Source of the DNA: CAYTLQ01 sp964438715
Lineage (GTDB): Bacteria > Bacteroidota > Ignavibacteria > Ignavibacteriales > Ignavibacteriaceae
Direction: 5' to 3'
Length of the DNA: 10,680 bases
NCBI GenBank assembly: GCA_964438715.1
Contig: CAYTLQ010000110.1
Coordinates: 1 to 10,680 of the forward strand
The stretch's first letter is position 1, and the number at the start of each line of letters is the position of its first letter. This document shows positions 1 to 6,724 of this stretch, in pieces. Made by a program: the position numbers and the translations under genes. Below the pieces are notes generated by a model, which saw nothing but the letters and a program-made list of their open reading frames with translations, had not been told where the DNA came from and ran no database searches.

Positions 1-2253
1 ACGGAAAAGAAGCTGAAAGAATCGGAGAATTTGTATCATGAAAAGAAACAGGAAAGAAGCACACTAGAGAGTGAACTTGTAATACTTCGTAATAAAGAAC
101 TGGATCAGCGGAGTATCATAAATGCTCTTCGGAATAAAATCAATTTTCTCACAAATGTTATAGAGAATCTTGAGGGCTTTTCAAAAGGTGCAAAAGCGCT
201 CCTTGAAAATTCTCAGTGGAATAAAGGTGAAAAGCATCTTCTTGCAAACATTGGTAATGTAAAAGAGGATTTTCGTTTTGCAATTGAAGCCGCCTTAAAG
301 AATGATTTAAATAATATAATGGTTGAAACGCTCGAGGATGTTCAAAAAGGTATTAGATATCTTGAAGAGAACGATTATGGAAAAGCGGCATTTTATATTT
401 ATGATGAAAAATCCGCCCCGCAGGGATTTCTTGCAAAAGTTAATGCCTATTTCCGCAAAAGAGCCGCACGCAAACTGGAAAAAGAAAAAGGATTTATCGG
501 CTGGGCATCGTCTTTTATTTCATCATCGGGGAAGTGGGAACAACTACTTAATCGTGTATTAGAAGGACATGCGGTTATAGATAATCTTGAGAATGCTTTT
601 GCACTCTCGATGAAATATAAAGGCTTTCATTTTACCACATTAAACGGGGATGTAATATTACCCGACGGCTGTATTGAAGGTGGCGCTGCTCCGAAGTTGG
701 ATGATACACTGTTCGGACGAAGGCAAATGCTTGAGGATTTGAAAAAAGAATTTCCAATTAAGGAAGCGGCATTAACAGAAACACAAAAGAATATAGAGTT
801 TCTTGAGAAGAAATTTGCCTCAATAGATCTAAAGTCTCTTGCCGATACTTCCCGTATCTTGATAAATGACCTCGCCAATATTGAAAAACAGATCGGACAG
901 TTTGAGTTCGAGAAAAAGAAGACCATGGACGAAATAGAAAAAATCCGTACTGAGCTTGCAGAACTGGTTCATGGCGCTGCAGATCTGGAAAAACTGATAA
1001 CTTCCGCAAACACAGAAGTGCAGGAGTTTGCAGAATCATTGAAGGCAAAAGAAGCCGAGAAAGTTCAATTTGAGCAGGATTTCCGGCTTGCGGAAGAGAA
1101 AGCCGCAAAAACACAAAATCAGTTAAATATCCTAAACATCAGTATTGAACGAAGAAGCGGAGAAAAGAATAATCTTAACAACGCTGTGAAAAGAGGCGAG
1201 GAATCCCTTGAGCAAATTCGCCGGACGATTAGCAAGCGTGAAGAAGATATTAATATTGCCGATCAGGAAAAAATTACATTAGCAGACTCATTAAAGAATT
1301 TAAAGAAGGAACTTGAGCAAATTCTTTTGAGTAAGTCACAATTAATGGAAGAAGAATCCGGAATTTATTCCCGTTATAACGAAGTAAAAACCGACATTAC
1401 TGCAAAGGAAAAAAGTCAGTCTGAATTACGAAAAGAGCGAGACCGACTGAGTAACGACATATATTCATTTGATATTAAACTTAACGAAATAGAACTGAAA
1501 ACTAATAATCTTGCTGAACATGCCAAAGACAGTTACTCTATTCAGCTTGAGTTAAAAGAATTTGAAGATAATACTACTTTTGATTTCACTAGCCGCTCTA
1601 ATGAAGTAAGCAACTATAAACAACAGATAAAAAATCTTGGGCCGGTAAACTTTCTTGCATATTCTGAATATGAAGAAGAAAAACAGCGTCTTGACTTTCT
1701 TCATAAACAGCGAAACGACTTAATTGACTCTGAAAAAGATCTCATTAAGACTATTGAAGAGATTAACTCAACAGCGAAGGCTCTTTTTATGGAAACCTTC
1801 GAAAAAATCAGGGATAATTTTATCCGTATTTTCCGGTCATTGTTTAATCCGGGTGATGAGGCTGATTTGAAACTTGAAGAAAACGCTGACCCGCTTGAGG
1901 GAAAAATTGAAATTATTGCTAAGCCAAAAGGAAAAAGGCCAACTTCAATCGAACTGCTTTCAGGAGGAGAAAAAACACTCACTGCAATTGCGCTTCTGTT
2001 TGCAATTTATCTTGTAAAACCAAGTCCGTTTTGTATTCTTGACGAAATTGATGCACCACTCGATGATGCTAATATTGATAGGTTTACGAACATTATTCGT
2101 GAATTTTCTAAAAACACGCAATTTATTGTTGTAACGCATAACAAGCGCACAATGGAAGCCGCTGACGCACTTTACGGAGTGACCATGCAGGAAATGGGAG
2201 TTTCTAAGCTGGTTTCGGTAAAATTTGACGGAGATATGAATATTGAAGGTTAA
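1..2253 (+). CDS. smc: Chromosome segregation protein SMC, 3' part (N-terminus off window)
   Basis: SMC is the ATPase of the bacterial condensin; with ScpA/ScpB it compacts and segregates the chromosome. The frame is open from base 1, so the 750 visible residues are the C-terminal two-thirds of a protein usually about 1,150-1,200 long. In order: the end of the first coiled-coil arm (about 1-57); the hinge (about 58-230), ending in a GDVILPDG...EGGA glycine motif; a long Lys/Glu-rich second coiled-coil arm (about 231-530); the conserved LGPVN motif at 546-550; then the C-terminal ATPase head. The head has the ABC signature LSGGEK (S654), Walker B CILDEID (D681, E682), the D-loop APLDD and a switch histidine in VVTHNK (H713). 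Walker A belongs to the missing N-terminal head, so its absence is an edge effect. The hinge separates SMC from RecN and Rad50-like relatives. The last 11 bases overlap the next gene. Confidence 0.96.
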   Translation, partial: TEKKLKESENLYHEKKQERSTLESELVILRNKELDQRSIINALRNKINFLTNVIENLEGFSKGAKALLENSQWNKGEKHLLANIGNVKEDFRFAIEAALKNDLNNIMVETLEDVQKGIRYLEENDYGKAAFYIYDEKSAPQGFLAKVNAYFRKRAARKLEKEKGFIGWASSFISSSGKWEQLLNRVLEGHAVIDNLENAFALSMKYKGFHFTTLNGDVILPDGCIEGGAAPKLDDTLFGRRQMLEDLKKEFPIKEAALTETQKNIEFLEKKFASIDLKSLADTSRILINDLANIEKQIGQFEFEKKKTMDEIEKIRTELAELVHGAADLEKLITSANTEVQEFAESLKAKEAEKVQFEQDFRLAEEKAAKTQNQLNILNISIERRSGEKNNLNNAVKRGEESLEQIRRTISKREEDINIADQEKITLADSLKNLKKELEQILLSKSQLMEEESGIYSRYNEVKTDITAKEKSQSELRKERDRLSNDIYSFDIKLNEIELKTNNLAEHAKDSYSIQLELKEFEDNTTFDFTSRSNEVSNYKQQIKNLGPVNFLAYSEYEEEKQRLDFLHKQRNDLIDSEKDLIKTIEEINSTAKALFMETFEKIRDNFIRIFRSLFNPGDEADLKLEENADPLEGKIEIIAKPKGKRPTSIELLSGGEKTLTAIALLFAIYLVKPSPFCILDEIDAPLDDANIDRFTNIIREFSKNTQFIVVTHNKRTMEAADALYGVTMQEMGVSKLVSVKFDGDMNIEG
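2230..2233 (+). promoter_or_regulatory. Ribosome-binding site for the TTG start at 2243
   Basis: GGAG lies nine bases before TTG 2243, inside the smc coding region. The frame has a TGA at 2237-2239, so 2243 is the first possible start. The protein read from it begins directly with a good signal peptide, which supports this unusual start. Confidence 0.6.
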
Positions 2254-4207
2254 AATCGGCATTCTTATTCTCTTGTTTTCGGCATTTGGTGTACTAAATG
2301 CACAATGGAATCCCGGTATTGAGGCCTCTAAGCAATTGGTTTTCGAAGTGAAGAACCCGGTTAATTTACAAACAATAGAGGACTCCGCCGGAGGAGCACT
2401 ATTATTATGGCAGGATAAAATTGATTCTATAACATCAATTCTTCGTTATCAGACAGTAGATGTAAATGGAAAGACGAGGTTGAGCGTTGATGGAAAACGG
2501 GTTACCTCACGACAGTTTAGTCAGGAGTTTCCGATTTCTGTTGCAGGACCCAATAGAACGGTATATGTTTTCTGGCGTGAATATTCTCCGGAAAATAGTT
2601 CAACCGTATATGTTCAGCGCATTCATAATGATGGCTATAACCACTGGGGCGATGGGATATCTGTAAGTTCATTTTTCGGAGAAATAGCAGGTATGTCGGC
2701 GTCGGTTGATTCATTTGGTACAAGTTATATAAGTGTTGTTGAAAAAGATACAATAAAGAACCGTTATACATTATTTGTACAAAGAGTATCAAGTGCCGGA
2801 TACATAGAATTTCCCGGTACCGGTATAGCCGTTGCCTCCGGAAATTCTGTTATTACTGAACCATCTCTAGTACCTGACCATCAGGGCGGAGTTTTTATAT
2901 TTTGGCTTGAAACAGAACGGGGAAAAAATACCATAAAGGGCTATCATCTGAACGATAGAGGGAAGTCTTTTATTTATAAGCAGCCAATCCGCATTTCGCC
3001 TTCCTCTTACAATGTGCTAAGCTATAAACCAACTCGTCTCGATAATGGATTTATTGTATTTACATGGCAAACTCCCGGAAAAAACAGAAATGTTTACTTT
3101 CGTACAATGTCAGCAAAAGGCGTGCTTATTGACGATGATGCAAAAAGTGTCGGTCCCAGGACAGATGGATTAAACACAAGTCCTCAGTTACTGCCTTTCG
3201 AGGATTCAGGATTTGTGATTGCCTGGATAAAAGAAAAGGGATCTGCACGAAGAATATGCGTACAGCGTTTTACATTCATGGGAAAACCTCTTTGGGGCGA
3301 TGGTGGTATTTATGTTTCAGAGCCGCATGGCAACCAATTTAGTCACTCTCTGGCACGGGGCATAGGGAGCCGTTTTATGATCAGTTGGTTAGAAAAAATT
3401 GAAGAACAAAATTATACTGCCGTTTTCGCACAGATGTTTGATGGTAGTGGCGTCAAATTATGGGATTTATCAGGAACTCCTGTACTGCTATCAAAAGATA
3501 CGGAGAAGAGTTATCTGAGTATTATCAGTGATAAAACCGGCGGGTTAATAGCTTTTATGCGGCAATCTTCAAAAGGTGTACATGGCATTTTCGGGCAGAG
3601 AGTTTATCATGATCGCTCGGTTGCAGGACAGATACTTAATTTCGATGCAAAAGTATCCGGAGAAGAAATAATTCTCTCCTGGAAAACTCTAAACGAAACA
3701 AATATCTCCGGTTATCGTCTTGAACAGTTTTTACTTGGTTCGGTTAACGATACAACCTGGGAAGAGCTGAATACAGTCGCGGCAAAGCCTTTGCCGGGTT
3801 CTAATGAATATAATTTTTCTTTCAGACCAACGGACGATGGAATTTATTTTTTCCGGCTTGTTCAGATTGCATCCTCCGGAAATATTCAGGTTTCCGATAT
3901 AATTAAACTCAGCTACATAAAAAACTATGGAGATTCGGTTGTTGTGTTGCAGAATTTTCCGAATCCGTTTTCTGATTCTACTAGTATCAACTTCTACCTT
4001 CCGCAAAGCGATGATGTAAAATTTGAGTTTTATAATTCGCGAATAGAAAAGGTATTCGAAGAAAATATTTACTCCGCCGATGCAGGGCGAAATAATTATG
4101 TATTCCATCGTAAAGACCTTCCCGCAGGTGTTTATTTTTTTCGATATACAATCGGGAAAGAAGTTGGCGTGAAAAAATTTGTTATTGTCGAAAAGGAAAG
4201 TCAGTGA
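2243..4207 (+). CDS. Secreted eight-repeat (beta-propeller-like) protein with FN3-like domain and T9SS sorting tail
   Basis: Predicted to be exported by Sec and then across the outer membrane by the type IX system; substrate or ligand unknown. Residues 1-20 are a signal peptide (Lys-rich start, ILILLFSAFGV core, cleavage likely LNA|Q). Residues about 31-458 hold eight diverged repeats of 53-56 residues, described separately. Residues about 464-558 look like a fibronectin-III/Ig-like beta domain (ILSWKTLNETNISGYRLEQ ... YFFRLVQI). Residues about 568-654 match the type A Por secretion C-terminal domain: LQNFPNPF at 569-576, then INFYLP, a central FEFYNSRIEKVFEE stretch and the closing LPAGVYFFRYTIG...KKFVIVE. 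No catalytic motif was recognised, so binding, adhesion or a structural envelope role is inference. Start is TTG, overlapping smc by 11 bases. The stop overlaps the next start (GTGA), suggesting translational coupling in both directions. Confidence 0.88.
   Translation: MKVKIGILILLFSAFGVLNAQWNPGIEASKQLVFEVKNPVNLQTIEDSAGGALLLWQDKIDSITSILRYQTVDVNGKTRLSVDGKRVTSRQFSQEFPISVAGPNRTVYVFWREYSPENSSTVYVQRIHNDGYNHWGDGISVSSFFGEIAGMSASVDSFGTSYISVVEKDTIKNRYTLFVQRVSSAGYIEFPGTGIAVASGNSVITEPSLVPDHQGGVFIFWLETERGKNTIKGYHLNDRGKSFIYKQPIRISPSSYNVLSYKPTRLDNGFIVFTWQTPGKNRNVYFRTMSAKGVLIDDDAKSVGPRTDGLNTSPQLLPFEDSGFVIAWIKEKGSARRICVQRFTFMGKPLWGDGGIYVSEPHGNQFSHSLARGIGSRFMISWLEKIEEQNYTAVFAQMFDGSGVKLWDLSGTPVLLSKDTEKSYLSIISDKTGGLIAFMRQSSKGVHGIFGQRVYHDRSVAGQILNFDAKVSGEEIILSWKTLNETNISGYRLEQFLLGSVNDTTWEELNTVAAKPLPGSNEYNFSFRPTDDGIYFFRLVQIASSGNIQVSDIIKLSYIKNYGDSVVVLQNFPNPFSDSTSINFYLPQSDDVKFEFYNSRIEKVFEENIYSADAGRNNYVFHRKDLPAGVYFFRYTIGKEVGVKKFVIVEKESQ
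2333..3616 (+). repeat. Eight protein repeats of 53-56 residues, probable beta-propeller
   Basis: Each unit pairs a strand of the type (I/V)xxQR with a following Gly turn, often WGDGixVS, and a later strand of the type GxxIxWxE. Aligned Gln-equivalent positions are residues 70, 125, 180, 234, 287, 341, 397 and 452, giving spacings of 55, 55, 54, 53, 54, 56 and 55. The second-strand motif also occurs eight times: GALLLWQD, TVYVFWRE, SYISVVEK, GVFIFWLE, IVFTWQT, FVIAWIKE, RFMISWLE and LIAFMRQ. The array starts with a lone second half-unit and ends with a lone first half-unit (IFGQR), as in propellers closed by a split blade. The period is seen directly; the fold and blade number are inferred. 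Confidence 0.65.
3944..4204 (+). other. Type IX secretion C-terminal sorting domain (Por secretion tail)
   Basis: Codons for residues 568-654 encode a type A sorting domain. It opens with LQNFPNPF, continues with alternating hydrophobic strands, and ends with an LPAGVYFFRY strand and a basic-hydrophobic KKFVIVEKESQ tail. In this family the domain directs passage through the T9SS pore and is usually removed by PorU. It implies that the genome carries the por genes, none of which lie in this window. Confidence 0.88.
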
Positions 4208-4968
4208 TAACACCGGACATTAAGCAGGAAAGTGTTGCTGTAACCATCGATACATCGAAGGTCAGAATTTTTATTGATTTTGATGGAACAATTACAAGAA
4301 AAGATGTTGGAGCCTCCATGTTTCTGGAATATGGGGACCACGATAAAATTTACAAAATTGTTGAAGACATTCGGCAATTACGAATTCCTGCTTTTGAAGG
4401 TTGGCGAAGGTTATTTGATGCTGTACCGACATTAGATTTCAATAACATGTCAGGATTTATTGATACCTTTGAAATTGACACATCCTTCCGTGAATTTGTG
4501 CAGTATTGTGAAACCAGGAACTGTTCGTTGATGATTTTAAGCGACGGATTTGAATTTTACATAAAGCAGATTTTACAAAGAGAGGGTATAAGTTCAATTC
4601 CATTTTACTCAAACAAAATCATTAAAACGCCGGAAGGGAAATTCCTGCCAGGGTTTCCATACAGAGATGAGGAATGCAGAAGATGTGCCAACTGTAAACG
4701 AAATCATATACTTAACCATAGTGCGGATGATGATTTTACGATTTATATCGGTAACGGCAGTTCCGATACATGTCCGGCGCTTTACTGCGATTACATATTT
4801 GCCAAAGATGATTTGCTGAAGTTCTGTGAAAAAGAAAGAGTTACTTTTTACCCATATCGGACATTTGCAGATATACAAAAAACACTTGAACAATTTTTTT
4901 CAAGAAAACGATTAAAGAAACGCCATCAGGCTGTGTTGAAGCGAAATGAAGTTTATCGCCTGGGCTGA
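4204..4968 (+). CDS. HAD-superfamily phosphatase, MtnX/SerB-like (subfamily IB)
   Basis: Probable soluble, Mg-dependent phosphomonoesterase of 254 residues; substrate unknown. HAD motif I is DFDGT at 25-29 (nucleophile D25, acid/base D27), motif II is the Ser of LSDG (S113), motif III is probably K165, and motif IV is GNGSSD at 183-188 with D188 retained but Asn184 where many relatives have Asp. K165 follows a CxxCxxC cluster (C158, C161, C164), which resembles the Cys-rich segment before the motif III Lys in MtnX-type phosphatases as I recall them. The alpha-helical cap lies between motifs I and II. The C-terminus (about 231-254) is strongly basic. Start is GTG, overlapping the previous stop by four bases (GTGA), with AGG at 4194-4196 upstream. 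No other methionine-salvage gene is nearby, so an MtnX role is unproven; a phosphatase acting on an envelope or lipid intermediate is equally compatible with the neighbours. Confidence 0.82.
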   Translation: MITPDIKQESVAVTIDTSKVRIFIDFDGTITRKDVGASMFLEYGDHDKIYKIVEDIRQLRIPAFEGWRRLFDAVPTLDFNNMSGFIDTFEIDTSFREFVQYCETRNCSLMILSDGFEFYIKQILQREGISSIPFYSNKIIKTPEGKFLPGFPYRDEECRRCANCKRNHILNHSADDDFTIYIGNGSSDTCPALYCDYIFAKDDLLKFCEKERVTFYPYRTFADIQKTLEQFFSRKRLKKRHQAVLKRNEVYRLG

Positions 4969-4976
4969 GAAAGAAT

Positions 4977-4980
4977 AAGG
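4977..4980 (+). promoter_or_regulatory. Ribosome-binding site for the methyltransferase gene
   Basis: AAGG sits ten bases before ATG 4991 in the 22-base gap after the phosphatase stop. This is the longest intergenic space in the window, and it holds no visible promoter or hairpin. Confidence 0.5.
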
Positions 4981-4990
4981 AAAATACTAT

Positions 4991-5584
4991 ATGTCTAAAG
5001 GATTCGCAGCTACCATCTTCAAGTACCGAAGTTACACACCTATACCGTTTTTACTTGTAATGCTGTTCTATGCTGTGCCTAATATTTGGAGCCTGCTAAC
5101 AGGGTTTACTATTGCATGTGCGGGAGAGTTGATACGGCTCTGGGGGGTAAGCTGGGCGGGAAGTGAAACACGCACTACAGGAACAGTGGGTGGAACATTT
5201 TTAATTATCAGTGGTCCTTTTGCTTATGTCAGAAATCCTCTGTATGTGGGGAATATTCTGCTTTATGTTGGTATGGGTGTAATGTCTTTTGCGTTATTTC
5301 CTTTTCTGCCGCTCCTGGCTCTTATGTATTTTCTCTTTCAGTATCATATAATTGTGCTTGAAGAAGAAAAATATCTCAAACAGCAGTTCGGAAAAGATTA
5401 TGAAGATTATTTTAATGCTGTACCGCGTTTCTTTTTCAGGTTTTCGGCATATAAAAATCCGGCGATTCCACAGCCGGAGTTTAATCTTAAAGCCGGACTG
5501 CGCTCTGAGAGGCGTACTTTTCAGGCTTTTGCTTTTGTGAGTTTTACAATATTGCTTCTTTATATCGTAAGAAAATTTTCGTAA
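4991..5584 (+). CDS. Membrane methyltransferase of the Ste14/ICMT-PEMT family
   Basis: A 197-residue integral-membrane protein predicted to transfer a methyl group from S-adenosylmethionine. Hydrophobic segments lie at about 17-33, 35-52, 85-118 (probably a helical hairpin) and 178-193. The family core is clear: SGPFAYVRNPLYVGN at 74-88 is the RHPxYxG-type cofactor motif, with Asn in place of His, a common bacterial variant. It is followed by LEEEKYLKQQFGKDYEDY at 123-140 and a short VPRFF. The last roughly 45 residues extend past this core and add a possible terminal helix. Family members methylate isoprenylcysteine, phosphatidylethanolamine or, in Leptospira (LmtA), the 1-phosphate of lipid A. 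With lpxB only six bases downstream, a lipid A or phospholipid substrate is plausible but inferred; the fold is confident, the substrate is not. Confidence 0.85.
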   Translation: MSKGFAATIFKYRSYTPIPFLLVMLFYAVPNIWSLLTGFTIACAGELIRLWGVSWAGSETRTTGTVGGTFLIISGPFAYVRNPLYVGNILLYVGMGVMSFALFPFLPLLALMYFLFQYHIIVLEEEKYLKQQFGKDYEDYFNAVPRFFFRFSAYKNPAIPQPEFNLKAGLRSERRTFQAFAFVSFTILLLYIVRKFS

Positions 5585-5590
5585 AGATTT

Positions 5591-6724
5591 TTGGATACTA
5601 TTTTAATTGTTGCCGGTGAGGTTTCCGGTGATATGCATGGCGCTGGTCTTGTAAGGGAATTAAAGAAGAAAAATTCTCAGGTAAGGTTTTTTGGTATTGG
5701 TGGAAACCGCTTGCAGAGTGAAGGCGTTGAATTGCTATATCATAGCAACGATCTCGCATTTTTAGGTTTTGTTGAAGTTGTGAAACACCTACCGTTTATT
5801 CGTCGGGTGAAAAATGATATAATTTCAAAAGTACAAAAGCGTGGAGTATCACACGCAATATTAATTGATTACCCCGGTTTTAATCTCAATCTTGCACAAA
5901 CCCTTAGCCGGTTGGGAGTAGCAGTAATATATTATATTTCTCCACAGCTTTGGGCTTGGGGTAGAGGCAGAGTGAAAAAAATCCGAGAGTCTGTAAAAAA
6001 AATGCTCGTTGTTTTTCCTTTTGAAGAGGAAATGTACAGGTCGCATAATATTGATGCTGTTTTTGTCGGACATCCGCTCATCGAGCAGTTGCAGGAATAC
6101 TCTTTTGTTACAAAAGAAAAGTTATATAGTGAACTTAATATTGATCCTTCGAAAGAGATATTGTTAGTATTGCCCGGCAGCCGGAAGCAAGAAGTAGAAG
6201 AAATATTTGTCCCCGCACTGGAAGGTGCGACCAGAATAGCCAAAAAATTTAATTTAGAAGTTGTGGTGGTTTGTGCGGAAAACATTAATCCGCAAATTTT
6301 TTCAGTTCTCTCAGGGAGAAATGATTTTACTGTTGCTTACAATAGGACCTATGAGCTAATGAGATATTCCTCTGCCGGAATAATTAAATCGGGTACATCT
6401 ACACTTCAGGCGGCACTGATGGGTCTTCCGATGGTTGTGGTTTATAAAACATCTGCACTTACTTACCATATAGGGAAAATTCTCATAAAAATAAAGAATA
6501 TTGCATTGGCAAATATCGTTGCGCAGGAGACAATTGTTCCGGAACTCATACAGGATGATGTTACTCCCGAAAACATAGAGGCTGTATGTAGCAGATATTT
6601 TACCGATTTGGATTATGCTTCTGAGGTACGGAGAAAACTCTTAGCGATTAAAGAAAATCTCGGTAGTTTAAAAGCCGCTGAAAGAGCCGCGGAAATAATA
6701 TCAGGTGAGTTGAAATGGTGCTAA
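5591..6724 (+). CDS. lpxB: Lipid-A-disaccharide synthase LpxB
   Basis: Glycosyltransferase family 19 enzyme joining UDP-2,3-diacylglucosamine to lipid X (2,3-diacylglucosamine-1-phosphate) to form the tetra-acyl disaccharide-1-phosphate at the inner face of the cytoplasmic membrane. At 377 residues it has normal length. Motifs in order: AGEVSGDMHGAGL (8-20), GIGGNRLQSEG (36-45), FLGFVEVVKHLP (58-68), LIDYPGFN (91-98, with D93 at the family's conserved catalytic Asp), SPQLWAWGRGRV (117-128), VFVGHPL (157-163), LPGSRKQE (194-201), SGTSTLQAAL (267-276) and ANIVAQETIVPELIQ (307-321). Start is TTG: it is the first start-type codon after the upstream TAA in the same frame, and it puts the glycine-rich VAGEVSGD motif at the usual distance from the N-terminus. 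The ribosome-binding site is weak, so reinitiation after the methyltransferase stop six bases away is likely. The 3' end overlaps the next gene by ten bases. Confidence 0.96.
   Translation: MDTILIVAGEVSGDMHGAGLVRELKKKNSQVRFFGIGGNRLQSEGVELLYHSNDLAFLGFVEVVKHLPFIRRVKNDIISKVQKRGVSHAILIDYPGFNLNLAQTLSRLGVAVIYYISPQLWAWGRGRVKKIRESVKKMLVVFPFEEEMYRSHNIDAVFVGHPLIEQLQEYSFVTKEKLYSELNIDPSKEILLVLPGSRKQEVEEIFVPALEGATRIAKKFNLEVVVVCAENINPQIFSVLSGRNDFTVAYNRTYELMRYSSAGIIKSGTSTLQAALMGLPMVVVYKTSALTYHIGKILIKIKNIALANIVAQETIVPELIQDDVTPENIEAVCSRYFTDLDYASEVRRKLLAIKENLGSLKAAERAAEIISGELKWC
6703..6708 (+). promoter_or_regulatory. Ribosome-binding site for the DUF374 acyltransferase
   Basis: AGGTGA lies inside the end of lpxB, six bases before ATG 6715. 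It fixes the start and makes the ten-base overlap with lpxB credible. Confidence 0.6.

Noticed and set aside
323..562. 79-codon plus-strand frame inside the smc hinge
   Set aside because: Out of frame with a conserved SMC hinge; its composition is what a shifted Lys/Glu-rich frame gives.
758..1114. 118-codon minus-strand open frame inside smc
   Set aside because: Antisense to the coiled-coil arm; no motif and no ribosome-binding context.
1..2253. smc as a truncated or broken gene lacking Walker A
   Set aside because: The frame is open to base 1 and the visible part starts just before the hinge, so the missing head is explained by the window edge.
3731..4213. 160-codon minus-strand open frame
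   Set aside because: Lies wholly antisense to the FN3-like and T9SS domains, which have clear family motifs; the antisense translation shows no recognisable domain.
4204..4968. Phosphoserine phosphatase SerB
   Set aside because: The motifs fit HAD-IB generally, but the Cys-rich segment before motif III and the overall length fit MtnX-like proteins better, and no serine biosynthesis gene is adjacent.
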